From IMG/VR virus record IMGVR_UViG_3300034418_007971, positions 1 through 64,000 of that record: a DNA stretch of 64,000 nucleotides; one strand, 5' to 3'. Both the position numbers and the translations under genes were made by a program. Origin of the DNA: a virus. Numbering within the stretch: position 1 is the stretch's first letter; every line of letters starts with the position of its first letter. Of this stretch, positions 44,233 through 52,688 are shown piece after piece. The notes under the pieces are model-generated. The model worked only from the letters and a program-made list of their open reading frames with translations, ran no database searches and was not told the origin of the DNA.

Positions 44233-44820
44233 ATGACACAAGAAGAAGTAACTAAAGAAGTTGAAAACTATAACGGAACTAATAGTTTCATGAATTCGCT
44301 CAAAAAAGGACTTAAGAAATACGGTTCCCTTACTGATAACCAAACTTCTGCAGCTATTCGTGTTATTGAAGGTGCTCGTCGACATGAACAAGCGCAAAAA
44401 CGGATGAATATCACTTTGGTTGGTGATACCATTAAGATTGGTCGTAAGATTGCTTTGGGTATTAAAGAAGAGTATGGTCTTGAGTTTCACCCTATTCTTA
44501 TCGATGTGACCGCAGTTACAGGTATGACGGACCGAGCACTTCGTATTAAAGGTAAGTTGACTAAAGAAAACGGAGGTATTTGCCGTTGTTGTGCTAAAAC
44601 CCTTACGGATGATATTTCTAAAGTCACCGGTATCGGCCCTATTTGTTCTAAGTATGTCGGAGTACCCCATCCCCGTAACCTCTATGACACTAACGAAATT
44701 GAGACCTATAAGAAGAATATGTCTGAAAAGATTGATTCAATCGGGGAGTTTGAATTTTGGATTCCAAAGAAAGCAATTGTGAAATGGAATGGTATGGGGG
44801 GAGTGATGGTTAAGATGTAA
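44233..44820 (+). CDS. Zinc-ribbon-like phage protein (DUF6011-like)
   Basis: 195 residues from ATG at 44233; an earlier in-frame TTG would place the start inside the tmRNA terminator and is rejected. N-terminal part helical and basic (NSFMNSLKKGLKKYGSLTDNQTSAAIRVIEGARRHEQAQKRM). A Cys motif CRCCAKTLTDDISKVTGIGPICSKY resembles the DUF6011 form (C-x-x-C...S-x-x-x-GIGP-x-C). Its centre carries RIKGKLTKENGGICR strands. Possibly nucleic-acid binding. Has its own host-type promoter and a strong terminator. Confidence 0.7.
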   Translation: MTQEEVTKEVENYNGTNSFMNSLKKGLKKYGSLTDNQTSAAIRVIEGARRHEQAQKRMNITLVGDTIKIGRKIALGIKEEYGLEFHPILIDVTAVTGMTDRALRIKGKLTKENGGICRCCAKTLTDDISKVTGIGPICSKYVGVPHPRNLYDTNEIETYKKNMSEKIDSIGEFEFWIPKKAIVKWNGMGGVMVKM

Positions 44821-44821
44821 G

Positions 44822-44850
44822 AAAAGGGGGGTAATCCCCCTTTTCCCTTT
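44822..44850 (+). terminator. Strong intrinsic terminator
   Basis: AAAAGGGGG / CCCCCTTTT stem with a GTAAT loop and T-rich tail, 2 nt after the preceding stop. Confidence 0.9.
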
Positions 44851-44856
44851 TAGGTG

Positions 44857-44891
44857 ATATTTATAGTAATAAACTGTAAAAAATATTTATT
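44857..44891 (+). promoter_or_regulatory. Two phage late-type motifs
   Basis: ATATTTATA at 44857-44865 and ATATTTATT at 44883-44891, the second touching the ATG at 44892. The first gives a normal leader; the second is too close to act as a promoter for the same start. Confidence 0.45.
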
Positions 44892-45119
44892 ATGGGAACA
44901 GCAGAAGTTAAAAGTTTAATTAGACACGCATTGACCGCTATTGGTACTTTATTAGTACTTACAGGTCTAAACACATGGATACCTTTGGTAGACTTATTAA
45001 CGGAGAATTTAGATTCAGTGGTAAACGCTATCGAAGTCCTCGTAGGTTTAGGAGTGGCGGTATTTGGATTCTTCCGGAACAAAGAAAGATTCAAATTAGT
45101 TGAAGAGGCCCAACAGTAA
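44892..45119 (+). CDS. Small two-TM protein, holin candidate
   Basis: 75 residues. Hydrophobic segments LTAIGTLLVLTGLNTWIPLV (about 14-33) and VVNAIEVLVGLGVAVFGFF (about 42-60), with a basic/acidic C-terminal tail (RNKERFKLVEEAQQ). This layout is typical of phage holins. It stands alone between two terminators and behind late-type motifs, which also suits a lysis gene. No endolysin was recognised next to it. Confidence 0.6.
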   Translation: MGTAEVKSLIRHALTAIGTLLVLTGLNTWIPLVDLLTENLDSVVNAIEVLVGLGVAVFGFFRNKERFKLVEEAQQ

Positions 45120-45132
45120 AACCCCCGAAATT

Positions 45133-45165
45133 AAAACCCCCGACCAAAAATCGGGGGTTTTTTTT
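45133..45165 (+). terminator. Intrinsic terminator
   Basis: CCCCCGA / TCGGGGG stem with a 7-nt loop and an eight-T tail. A second copy of the left arm (ACCCCCGAA) occurs 15 nt earlier and could form an alternative hairpin. Confidence 0.9.
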
Positions 45166-45205
45166 GACATGTAAAATAAAGTGTCTTATAATTTAAAAAA
45201 AAAGA

Positions 45206-45703
45206 ATGAACAATGTGTTAGTACTAAATGCAGACTATTCACCTCTGAATATCACTAGTCTTCAGAGAGGGTTTGTTTTAGTAGATAAGGGAAAGGCTGA
45301 GATAATAAAAAGTGGAGAAAAAGACATTATCACAACTATAGGTAATTTTGTTAGACCAGTTATTATACGGTTACTAAACTTTATACGGTATAGACCAAAA
45401 AACATTAAAGTTAATCGAAGAAGAATTTTTAAAAGAGATAAATCAACTTGTCAGTACTGTGGGTCTAAAAAACACTTGACTATCGACCACGTTATGCCTC
45501 GTTCTCGTGGTGGTGGTAATACATGGACAAATTTGGTTACATGTTGTTCAGGATGTAATGTTTATAAGGGTAATAAAACTCCAAAAGAGGCTGGTATGAA
45601 GTTAATTAATAGACCTTATGAGCCCTCTATTTTCTCTTCTGTTTTTTATGAAGAAGCTGAAGATATTTGGAACGATTTTAAGTTATCGTTTAAATCTTAT
45701 TAA
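45206..45703 (+). CDS. HNH endonuclease
   Basis: 165 residues. The N-terminal half (VLVLNADYSPLNITSLQRGFVLVDKGKAEII) is typical of small bacterial and phage HNH proteins. The catalytic module is CQYCGSKKHLTIDHVMPRSRGGGNTWTNLVTCCSGCNVYKGNKTP, with two Cys pairs, the His of IDH, and the Asn of the HNH fold. It is free-standing with no intron boundary in view. May be a homing nuclease or act in phage DNA processing or host DNA breakdown. Confidence 0.9.
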   Translation: MNNVLVLNADYSPLNITSLQRGFVLVDKGKAEIIKSGEKDIITTIGNFVRPVIIRLLNFIRYRPKNIKVNRRRIFKRDKSTCQYCGSKKHLTIDHVMPRSRGGGNTWTNLVTCCSGCNVYKGNKTPKEAGMKLINRPYEPSIFSSVFYEEAEDIWNDFKLSFKSY

Positions 45704-45713
45704 CCATTTTTAA

Positions 45714-45722
45714 CTATTTATA
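45714..45722 (+). promoter_or_regulatory. Phage late-type motif CTATTTATA
   Basis: Plus strand, 39 nt before the ATG at 45762; one mismatch from ATATTTATA. Confidence 0.4.
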
Positions 45723-45761
45723 GGTAGTAGTTCTTCAATAAACAAGTAAACCTATAAATGT

Positions 45762-48700
45762 ATGCTTTTAACTTTTTTAAGGAATTTATTCCTTCTTACA
45801 CTCCCCCTGTTCCTATTTAATGGTAACTTAGGGGCTCAATGTGACGTTTTTATAGAACAAGGTTCTGTAGTCGTTACTGATAATGGTAGTGGTGTCAAAT
45901 TTCAGTTTGATGTTACTAACAATTCAGGTAGTGAATGGGAAGGGGATGTACTTAAAATGTATTGGTCACTTAATTCAAGTGCACCTATATGGACCATAGA
46001 TTATACCTCAAACAACAATGTTGGACCCTTACCTCCTGGACAAACTAGGACAATAACCACCCCATGGTTCGACATTCCAAATCTCCCTTCATGGTTTCCT
46101 GAAGACCCCGGTCCGGGTGGTGACTTGGACGATTATTGGGTCGAGGCTTTAGAATGGCCTTATTGGTCTGCAAATCCAAACGGTTTTGATGGGACGTGGT
46201 CGCAAATGAATCTACGTCTCGGAAGTTGTGGTTTGGGTGATGGTGCGTGGGTATATAACGATAACGGTGACCCTTATTATGGTCCTTTTAATAGTGATTG
46301 TCCCGATGTAAATAATGATGCGTTTTGTGATTGTGATGTTAATTTTCTTGGGTTTGACCCCGAAACGTATGATGTTAGTGTTGAGGTAGTATCTCACTGG
46401 AATTGTGGTACTTCTTTAAATACCAGTGGTTTTTCGAGTGAAATGGATTATGTCAATATGATTCAAATCGGTGCTCATGTACCTGGTTGGGATTATCCGT
46501 GGGGTTGTACTGCAGCTCAGTACCATTTAGGATGGACGTTTGATAATCCTGTAGCTTTTGAAGAGTTTTATGCTGGTGACACAATTAATTATAATATGTT
46601 TTCAGACGATACATTCTATGATGATTGTTTTCAGGAAATATTAGAAAGTGATACTTTAACTTCATGTTTAGAGATTGTTTTATGGCAAATTAATTATTCT
46701 GAAACCGCGATTGTCGGTGAGATAGATGGTGGATGGGCGGCAACATGTGGTACTTGCGCGAACCAAACTCAATTTTACCCTGATATGTCTATGGAGTTAA
46801 ACTCAATGAATATTTGTAATGCACCACCTCCATTGTATCCTGGTTGTATGGATTCAGATGCTGAAAATTATAACCCTAATGCGGGATATGATGATGGTTC
46901 GTGTACATATCCTCCCATTCTTGGGTGTATGAATCCAATTGCATGTAATTATGATGTTAATGCAACTGAAAACTATGGATGTATAACTTGTGAAACACCT
47001 TATGAAGAAGGTCTTGCGTGTAATGAGTTTCAAAATTCATCTAGCTATTGGGATTGGTATTTATCTGTTTTTAACTGTAACCAAGGATGTACAGACCCTG
47101 AAGCAATTAATTATGATGAAAATGCTGAAAATGATGATGGGTCATGTGAGTACGATACGATAACTTCACCTGACGCAAGTGGATACGTATCATTTTTAGG
47201 TACTATATGTAATAACGGTATACCATCTAACGAAGTTAATATATTGGTGATTAACCCCGATACGGGTAGTTTTGACGCTACTGATACCTTATTTAACTAC
47301 TGTGTTGAAGTACCTGAATTAGGGTTGGATAGTTGTCTGTACGGTGATGTTAACGCTTCCGATTATATGTTACCAGGTGAAGGTCAGGTAGTATGGAATG
47401 TTATTGTACCTAACTATATAACACAATTAACAGTAAATGCGTATTATGCTGAAGGTGAGATTGATGAAAACTCTTCTAATAATACTTACTTTTATTCAAA
47501 TCTTATTCAAGACCCCGATGTATGTCCCGTATTAGGGTGTACTGACCCTATTGCTGAAAATTATAATCCGTTGGCAACTGAAGATAATGGTAGCTGTGAA
47601 TATATGGTCGACCTATCATTAGATAGTGTAACTATAAACGAATACTGTGACGGATTTACCCCATACTGGATTCCTACAATACATCTTAACAATTTAACTA
47701 ACCCTGCAATAAATGAGTACTGTATTAAAATTCAAGTCTTAGGACAAACAAACGATACTATCTGTTTTAATGCAATGGGTACAACAATTAATTCATTCGG
47801 TGATATTTCATTAGAATGGCCCGAACCAATATACTCATATGGTACTGTTAGTATTCATGTTTTAGATGTTAATGGTGAAAGTCCTAACTCATGGGAAGAT
47901 TTCGGAGAAGATGATAACATCAGTAATAACATGTTAGTTTTGACTATCGGTAACCCTACTATTAATTGTGACGTTTTAGGATGTATAGATGAAACCGCTA
48001 ATAATTTTAATCCTAACGCAAATATAGATGATGGAAGTTGTACCTATGATATTACAGAATTAAATTATTTAGGGTCAGAATGTACGGTATATTGTGACCA
48101 AACAGGTCCTTACTATTACGTCACCTCCACCTTTCAAAATACGGGTAATGTTACAATTACTGATTTTTGTGCTGAGTGGAATGTAATTGGGGGTGAGGAA
48201 GAGATAGAGTGTTTTAATGGAGTTTTAGAACCTAATCAAACAGTAACTTTAGAATATGGTCCTATATACACTGATGGTAGTGGTGTTGTATGGGTCTATT
48301 TACAAGAACTAAATGGTGTTGTTTTAAACCCTGAAATAGGATTTACAGAAACATTGTTCTGTTTATCAGAAGCTGAATCAATTTGTATTTATGGTTGTAC
48401 AGATAATGAAGCGAACAATTACAACCCTGATGCGGACTTGGATGATGGGTCTTGTCAATATGATGTCTTTGGTTGTACGGACCCTGAAGCTAACAATTAC
48501 GACTCGACCGCTAACGTGGACGATGGCTCTTGTACTTATGACGTATTCGGTTGTACAGACCCAACCGCAAATAATTATAACCCCTTGGCTACGACCGATG
48601 ATGGAAGTTGTACTTATGATATCTATGGGTGTACTGATTCAAATGCAAATAACTTTAACCCGAACGCAAACGTGGATGACGGTTCTTGTGAATATGATGT

Positions 48701-49160
48701 ATTTGGGTGTACTGATGAAAGTGCTAATAATTATAATCCGTTGGCTAACGTAGATGATGGTTCATGTGAATATGACGTTTATGGATGTACGGACATGAAT
48801 GCTATTAACTACAACAGTGATGCAAATATAGATAACGGAACTTGTATTTATCCTGGTCCTTGTGATGAGTTCGATGGTCAAGCGTTCGCACCAAACGCAT
48901 TTAGTCCGAATAATGATGGTTTGAACGATTCTTGGGGTGTCATTACAGATGAAGAGTGTTGGAACTCATGGGAAGTGTTAATCTTTAACAGATGGGGTCA
49001 AATAATATATGAGATGAATAACCCATCTGATAGATGGGATGGTAGTTTTAGAAATGGTGAGTATTATGTTGAAGACGGTGTATATGCTTATACGTTACGA
49101 GCTGTGGCATGGAATTTGGAGACTATAGAAACTACAGGTTTCATAACCGTTCTCAGATAA
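45762..49160 (+). CDS. Type IX secretion cargo, CHU_C type B sorting domain, Cys-repeat adhesin-like
   Basis: 1132 residues. A Sec signal peptide (MLLTFLRNLFLLTLPLFLFNGNLGAQ) is followed by a Trp-rich beta region (to ~350). From 361 there are eleven copies of a Cys motif of the form GCTDxxAxNYNPxAxxDDGSCxY; the last six are in tandem at 878-1031. Residues about 1041-1132 are a CHU_C/gliding-motility type C-terminal domain (FAPNAFSPNNDGLNDSWGV, WEVLIFNRWGQIIYE, DGVYAYTLRAVAW, ending GFITVLR), the signal for export through T9SS. The same Cys motif occurs in exported proteins of Bacteroidota. It should end on the infected-cell surface or be shed. A phage copy is striking. Confidence 0.88.
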   Translation: MLLTFLRNLFLLTLPLFLFNGNLGAQCDVFIEQGSVVVTDNGSGVKFQFDVTNNSGSEWEGDVLKMYWSLNSSAPIWTIDYTSNNNVGPLPPGQTRTITTPWFDIPNLPSWFPEDPGPGGDLDDYWVEALEWPYWSANPNGFDGTWSQMNLRLGSCGLGDGAWVYNDNGDPYYGPFNSDCPDVNNDAFCDCDVNFLGFDPETYDVSVEVVSHWNCGTSLNTSGFSSEMDYVNMIQIGAHVPGWDYPWGCTAAQYHLGWTFDNPVAFEEFYAGDTINYNMFSDDTFYDDCFQEILESDTLTSCLEIVLWQINYSETAIVGEIDGGWAATCGTCANQTQFYPDMSMELNSMNICNAPPPLYPGCMDSDAENYNPNAGYDDGSCTYPPILGCMNPIACNYDVNATENYGCITCETPYEEGLACNEFQNSSSYWDWYLSVFNCNQGCTDPEAINYDENAENDDGSCEYDTITSPDASGYVSFLGTICNNGIPSNEVNILVINPDTGSFDATDTLFNYCVEVPELGLDSCLYGDVNASDYMLPGEGQVVWNVIVPNYITQLTVNAYYAEGEIDENSSNNTYFYSNLIQDPDVCPVLGCTDPIAENYNPLATEDNGSCEYMVDLSLDSVTINEYCDGFTPYWIPTIHLNNLTNPAINEYCIKIQVLGQTNDTICFNAMGTTINSFGDISLEWPEPIYSYGTVSIHVLDVNGESPNSWEDFGEDDNISNNMLVLTIGNPTINCDVLGCIDETANNFNPNANIDDGSCTYDITELNYLGSECTVYCDQTGPYYYVTSTFQNTGNVTITDFCAEWNVIGGEEEIECFNGVLEPNQTVTLEYGPIYTDGSGVVWVYLQELNGVVLNPEIGFTETLFCLSEAESICIYGCTDNEANNYNPDADLDDGSCQYDVFGCTDPEANNYDSTANVDDGSCTYDVFGCTDPTANNYNPLATTDDGSCTYDIYGCTDSNANNFNPNANVDDGSCEYDVFGCTDESANNYNPLANVDDGSCEYDVYGCTDMNAINYNSDANIDNGTCIYPGPCDEFDGQAFAPNAFSPNNDGLNDSWGVITDEECWNSWEVLIFNRWGQIIYEMNNPSDRWDGSFRNGEYYVEDGVYAYTLRAVAWNLETIETTGFITVLR
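48393..48854 (+). repeat. Six tandem GCTD...DDGSC repeats in the T9SS cargo
   Basis: Six units of about 26 residues each, joined by short YDVF/YDIY-type linkers. Third-position divergence between units is high, so these are old duplications, unlike the near-identical repeats in the portal and scaffold genes. Confidence 0.9.
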
Positions 49161-49178
49161 ACAATCGATAAATAAATT

Positions 49179-49206
49179 AGGTGACCTTCGGGTCACCTTT
49201 TTTATA
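49179..49206 (+). terminator. Intrinsic terminator of the T9SS cargo gene
   Basis: AGGTGACC / GGTCACCT stem, TTCG loop, then a run of T. It lies 18 nt after the stop. Confidence 0.9.
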
Positions 49207-49210
49207 CAAG

Positions 49211-49240
49211 AAAAAAGGACTGACACCGTCAGTCCTTTTC
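49211..49240 (-). terminator. Intrinsic terminator facing the minus-strand operon
   Basis: AAAAGGACTGAC / GTCAGTCCTTTT stem with an ACC loop and T-tract on the minus strand. It lies downstream of the gene ending at 49275. Confidence 0.8.
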
Positions 49241-49274
49241 GTAGATAATATTAACCCCCTTTTTTTAAAAAAGT

Positions 49275-49910
49275 TTATGAAAGTACACTATCTCTAATGC
49301 CTTTCAGTTTCGAGTCCATGTTAGACTCTATTGAATCCAATAAGGAATCCAATGCTATTGTGAACTTATCCTCTAGTTCTCTTTTAAAATCTTCGTTATC
49401 TATTCGGTTCATTAATAACTCCCTTGTCATGTCTGTTAAACCATTTAAATATTTCTCCCCAAATTCTCTTATGAATGTATCTGTGATAATTCTGGCTAAA
49501 AATCTCTTATCTGAAAATACTTGTGGGAATTCATCTTCTTCTAATTCTAATATAGATTGTTTTAAGACTTCCTTTTCGAAAGAATCCATATCTAATTTTG
49601 ACTCTAAATAAGTTATTAATCTATCTTTAAGGGTATCTATCACTTGAGAGTTTTTATCTCCCATAAGACCCTTTAAAACCATTATAAGGTCCTCATTAAT
49701 AGTGTTAGTAGATATACCCATATCCACTAAGTTCTTTGACTCCACAAAGAGTTTGTTAAAAAATTTAGTTGTTTGAATTCTTGAATTAAGGTTTACAGAT
49801 TCAGAAATAATACCAAAACGTCCCTTAACAATTTTTGATTCTGTGAGTTTTGTAACCTTGACAGTCTTTGTGTCGTTTAGGTTCTTTTTTACTATCTTCT
49901 TTAGACTCAT
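49275..49910 (-). CDS. Helical protein with LTE|S leader
   Basis: 211 residues starting MSLKKIVKKNLNDTK at 49910, chosen because it begins 1 nt after the upstream stop; a start at 49934 would overlap the upstream gene. A basic N-terminal segment ends VTKLTE|S (residue 24), with a possible second site GIISE|S. The rest is helical and charged (VLKGLMGDKNSQVIDTLKDRLITYLESKLDMDSFEKEVLKQSILELEED). Last gene of a three-gene minus-strand unit of leader-bearing proteins. Activity unknown. Confidence 0.6.
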   Translation of the reverse strand: MSLKKIVKKNLNDTKTVKVTKLTESKIVKGRFGIISESVNLNSRIQTTKFFNKLFVESKNLVDMGISTNTINEDLIMVLKGLMGDKNSQVIDTLKDRLITYLESKLDMDSFEKEVLKQSILELEEDEFPQVFSDKRFLARIITDTFIREFGEKYLNGLTDMTRELLMNRIDNEDFKRELEDKFTIALDSLLDSIESNMDSKLKGIRDSVLS

Positions 49911-49911
49911 C

Positions 49912-51294
49912 TTAATTCTTTGGTCTCCACGCATTTATTGATTCGTTGAATTCCTTACTATTAATCCTCACTCTTTCATAAATATCTGCGTTTTCTGGTT
50001 TGTCAAACTTAAATCCTTTTTTTTTTAAATTTTCTAACATTTCCTTCTGACGCTTTGTGAGTTCATTTGTAAGACCTTCCCCGTCCAATAATGATTGTAA
50101 ACCTTTCTTCTCTTTTGTCTTCATAACCTCTTCAAATGGTTCATCTTTCTCCATTTCTTGATTATGTGTATTAACATAAGTATCAGTCTGTATTTCTTCC
50201 TTTTCTTTATCGTTAAAATCTACTTCAGGTATCTTGTCTCCACCGACTATCTTAAAGTCCCTGTAATCAGGTCCTTCGTTGTTTAAGACAGTAAAGTATA
50301 CTATACCACCGTCGAGTAATTTACCGAGACCATTCATTTGTGAGTTAAATGGTAATTCGATATTCGCGTTGTTATAGTATGAACCCAATCTAACGATAGG
50401 TTCACCTGTCTTTTTATCTTCACCTTTTGCAATAACAACTGACCTGATGAATGCAATATCCTCAGGGTATTTTTTGATAAGGTCATCGAACTCTTTACTT
50501 ATTTCTTCTCTATCTTCATCAGTAAAGACTACTTTTTGTTTCCCTTTGTCATTGGCTGTGTAAAAGTTAAATTCCTTTAACTTATCATCTATCATCTCAG
50601 GTAAAGAGTTATTCATTTCTTCTTCTTTTATTATATTCATTAATCCTTTAGATTCGTTTAATTTTTTATACGCATCAAATTCAGTCCACCGACCATTAGG
50701 GTCAATTTCATCGTCTATCCATCCCCATGGTCCACTTGTTCCATTTTTTCTTTCTACTTTATACATTCTTGGTTTATTTTCTGATAAGTTTCTACCCCAT
50801 AAAACAATTCTTTCTTTACCGTCAGGGGCACCTCCACTACCTGTATCCGGCCATTGTATTCTTAACATTTTAGCAACATATCTATTTTGAGGTTGCTCTG
50901 TTGTACCTGTTCTTAAATCATCATACAATTGTTTAAATTCTTTTTCTACCTCAGAGTTACTACTTTTACTATTAACATGTAAATTTAGGTTGTGATACAT
51001 GTCTTTAATTTGACTTTGGAAGTCTCCTGTAAGTACTACTCCACCGGCTGAACCTGTAGAAGGTGTAGGTGCAGGTGTGGGTGCGGGTGCGGGTGCAGGA
51101 GTTGGTGTCGCAGTAATGGGACATTTATAATATTCCTTAGGGGGCGTTCCAAGAGTAACAGACTCTAACTCACTTTCTGAACATCCACCACTACTGGCAG
51201 CAGCACTTTTATTGTGTTTCCATCCATTATTTCTAGCATCAATAGGGCTAGTGGGTGTAGGATTTGTATTACTCTGTTCGTTTAATAAATTCAT
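49912..51294 (-). CDS. Unknown protein with LNE|Q leader and Pro/Thr linker
   Basis: 460 residues. Very short leader MNLLNE|QSNTNPTPTSP, then a Ser/Cys segment and a Pro/Ala/Thr linker (TPTPAPAPAPTPAPTPST). A globular part follows with RYVAKMLRIQWPDTGSGGAPDGKERIVLWGRNLSENKPRMYKVERK, probably beta-rich, and a long acidic helical C-terminus (EKKGLQSLLDGEGLTNELTKRQKEMLENLKKKGF). ATG overlaps the upstream stop by 1 nt. Probably head-packaged by its leader; function unknown. Confidence 0.6.
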   Translation of the reverse strand: MNLLNEQSNTNPTPTSPIDARNNGWKHNKSAAASSGGCSESELESVTLGTPPKEYYKCPITATPTPAPAPAPTPAPTPSTGSAGGVVLTGDFQSQIKDMYHNLNLHVNSKSSNSEVEKEFKQLYDDLRTGTTEQPQNRYVAKMLRIQWPDTGSGGAPDGKERIVLWGRNLSENKPRMYKVERKNGTSGPWGWIDDEIDPNGRWTEFDAYKKLNESKGLMNIIKEEEMNNSLPEMIDDKLKEFNFYTANDKGKQKVVFTDEDREEISKEFDDLIKKYPEDIAFIRSVVIAKGEDKKTGEPIVRLGSYYNNANIELPFNSQMNGLGKLLDGGIVYFTVLNNEGPDYRDFKIVGGDKIPEVDFNDKEKEEIQTDTYVNTHNQEMEKDEPFEEVMKTKEKKGLQSLLDGEGLTNELTKRQKEMLENLKKKGFKFDKPENADIYERVRINSKEFNESINAWRPKN

Positions 51295-52634
51295 TAGTCT
51301 AATCCAATTTTTTCCAAAAACTTATTAATTACACTCTCTTTATCATCATTTTCAACTGGACTTGCGTGTATGGTATTTGTCATTTTCATTATTACATAAT
51401 CACTATCTCTATTTTCGTCTTCACTGAAATTAATCATATCTACATAGTTTTGATTTTCATCCTCTTTAGTAAAAATATATTCGTTTTTTGAGTCTTTAAG
51501 TTGATTCGACAAATTTTCTTCCGCCCATTTTTCCGCGTCTTCCACACTAATATAAGTTAATTCTCGTTTTGTTTGAGAAACCAAAGTTCCTCCAACCGAA
51601 AGTACAGTAGAAACGAACCACGGAACTACACCGAGGTAGTATTCTGATTGAGGGTCATCATATTCACCCATTAACCAATTGGAAAAATTACCCAAAACGA
51701 TATCAACAAGAGCGGCATTAAGAAATGCACCTCCAGGACCATATAATACGGATTGAGCCTTGTTGTAACCTTTGTCGCGCTTTACTGAATATCCGTATTT
51801 ACCTTTGTACCAATCTCTTAATCTTTTTAAATTTGCAAGAACCTTAGGGTCATCAGCATATTTTTCACGAGAGGCAATTTTTTCGGCTAAAACATCACTT
51901 TTAGCCAATACATCGTCTATACTTTTTTGTAACTGTTCCTCTATCTCTTTTTCGGTTTTACCCCTACTACTTCTAATAAAATTTTTCATTCTACTTTCAA
52001 AGTTAGGTAATCGGGTCAACATTTTTCTAGACTTCTCATCTTTTACTACCAAAGTTAATAACGCGTTTACGTCCAATGATTTAGTTATCCCATGTTCTAA
52101 ATTATACTTACCTCTACTAGCGGATTCGGCCATGTCATCAATTTGGTTGTACATATTATCTTTAAGTCCAGGTATATCATCTAAACCTTCAATCTCATCT
52201 AACTGTCCTTTTAAGTCAGTAACTAATGAATCAACATCTACTTTTTTACCGCTTGCTATTAAATTATCTACCTTAGTAAATAATGTATCGATACTTTCAC
52301 CTATTTTTGTTGCCCTTATAACAAATCCTGCAAATGCATCTGGGTCCTTAGCTCTTAAAAGAAGTTCAATTTCTTCATCAGTCATGTTTTTTACAGCATC
52401 ATCACCAAATTTTGAAATATCATCTTTTAAATTACTCAATTTATTTTTAGTTTGTGGATTACTTCTAAATATGGTATCGAATTCATCTAAAAATCTTTCA
52501 CCACCCATTTTTTGAATGCCACTTCTAATATATTCTCGACCGTATCTAACCCCTTTCGCCGTTATTCCCCCATGTTCTTTTAACAACATTATTTCTTTAA
52601 TCCTGTTAACTTCTGTTATTAACTTATTATTCAT
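51294..52634 (-). CDS. Unknown protein with LKE|H leader, packaged candidate
   Basis: 446 residues. Leader MNNKLITEVNRIKEIMLLKE|HGG, the clearest example of the EVNRIK-x-(I/L)-M helix. The mature part is helical and basic/acidic with a coiled-coil centre (AKDPDAFAGFVIRATKIGESIDTLFTKVDNLIASGKKVDVDSLVTDLKGQLDEIEG), then a hydrophobic segment near 345-365 (LGVVPWFVSTVLSVGGTLVS) that could insert in a membrane, and an acidic C-terminus. A late-type motif lies 13 nt upstream. Fits a capsid-internal protein that is ejected with DNA; activity unknown. Confidence 0.65.
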   Translation of the reverse strand: MNNKLITEVNRIKEIMLLKEHGGITAKGVRYGREYIRSGIQKMGGERFLDEFDTIFRSNPQTKNKLSNLKDDISKFGDDAVKNMTDEEIELLLRAKDPDAFAGFVIRATKIGESIDTLFTKVDNLIASGKKVDVDSLVTDLKGQLDEIEGLDDIPGLKDNMYNQIDDMAESASRGKYNLEHGITKSLDVNALLTLVVKDEKSRKMLTRLPNFESRMKNFIRSSRGKTEKEIEEQLQKSIDDVLAKSDVLAEKIASREKYADDPKVLANLKRLRDWYKGKYGYSVKRDKGYNKAQSVLYGPGGAFLNAALVDIVLGNFSNWLMGEYDDPQSEYYLGVVPWFVSTVLSVGGTLVSQTKRELTYISVEDAEKWAEENLSNQLKDSKNEYIFTKEDENQNYVDMINFSEDENRDSDYVIMKMTNTIHASPVENDDKESVINKFLEKIGLD

Positions 52635-52647
52635 AGATTATTTTTTA

Positions 52648-52656
52648 TATAAATAT
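52648..52656 (-). promoter_or_regulatory. Phage late-type motif ATATTTATA
   Basis: Minus strand, 13 nt before the start at 52634. Confidence 0.45.
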
Positions 52657-52688
52657 AGTGTTTATTATTAAATGGTATATTAGTTTTT

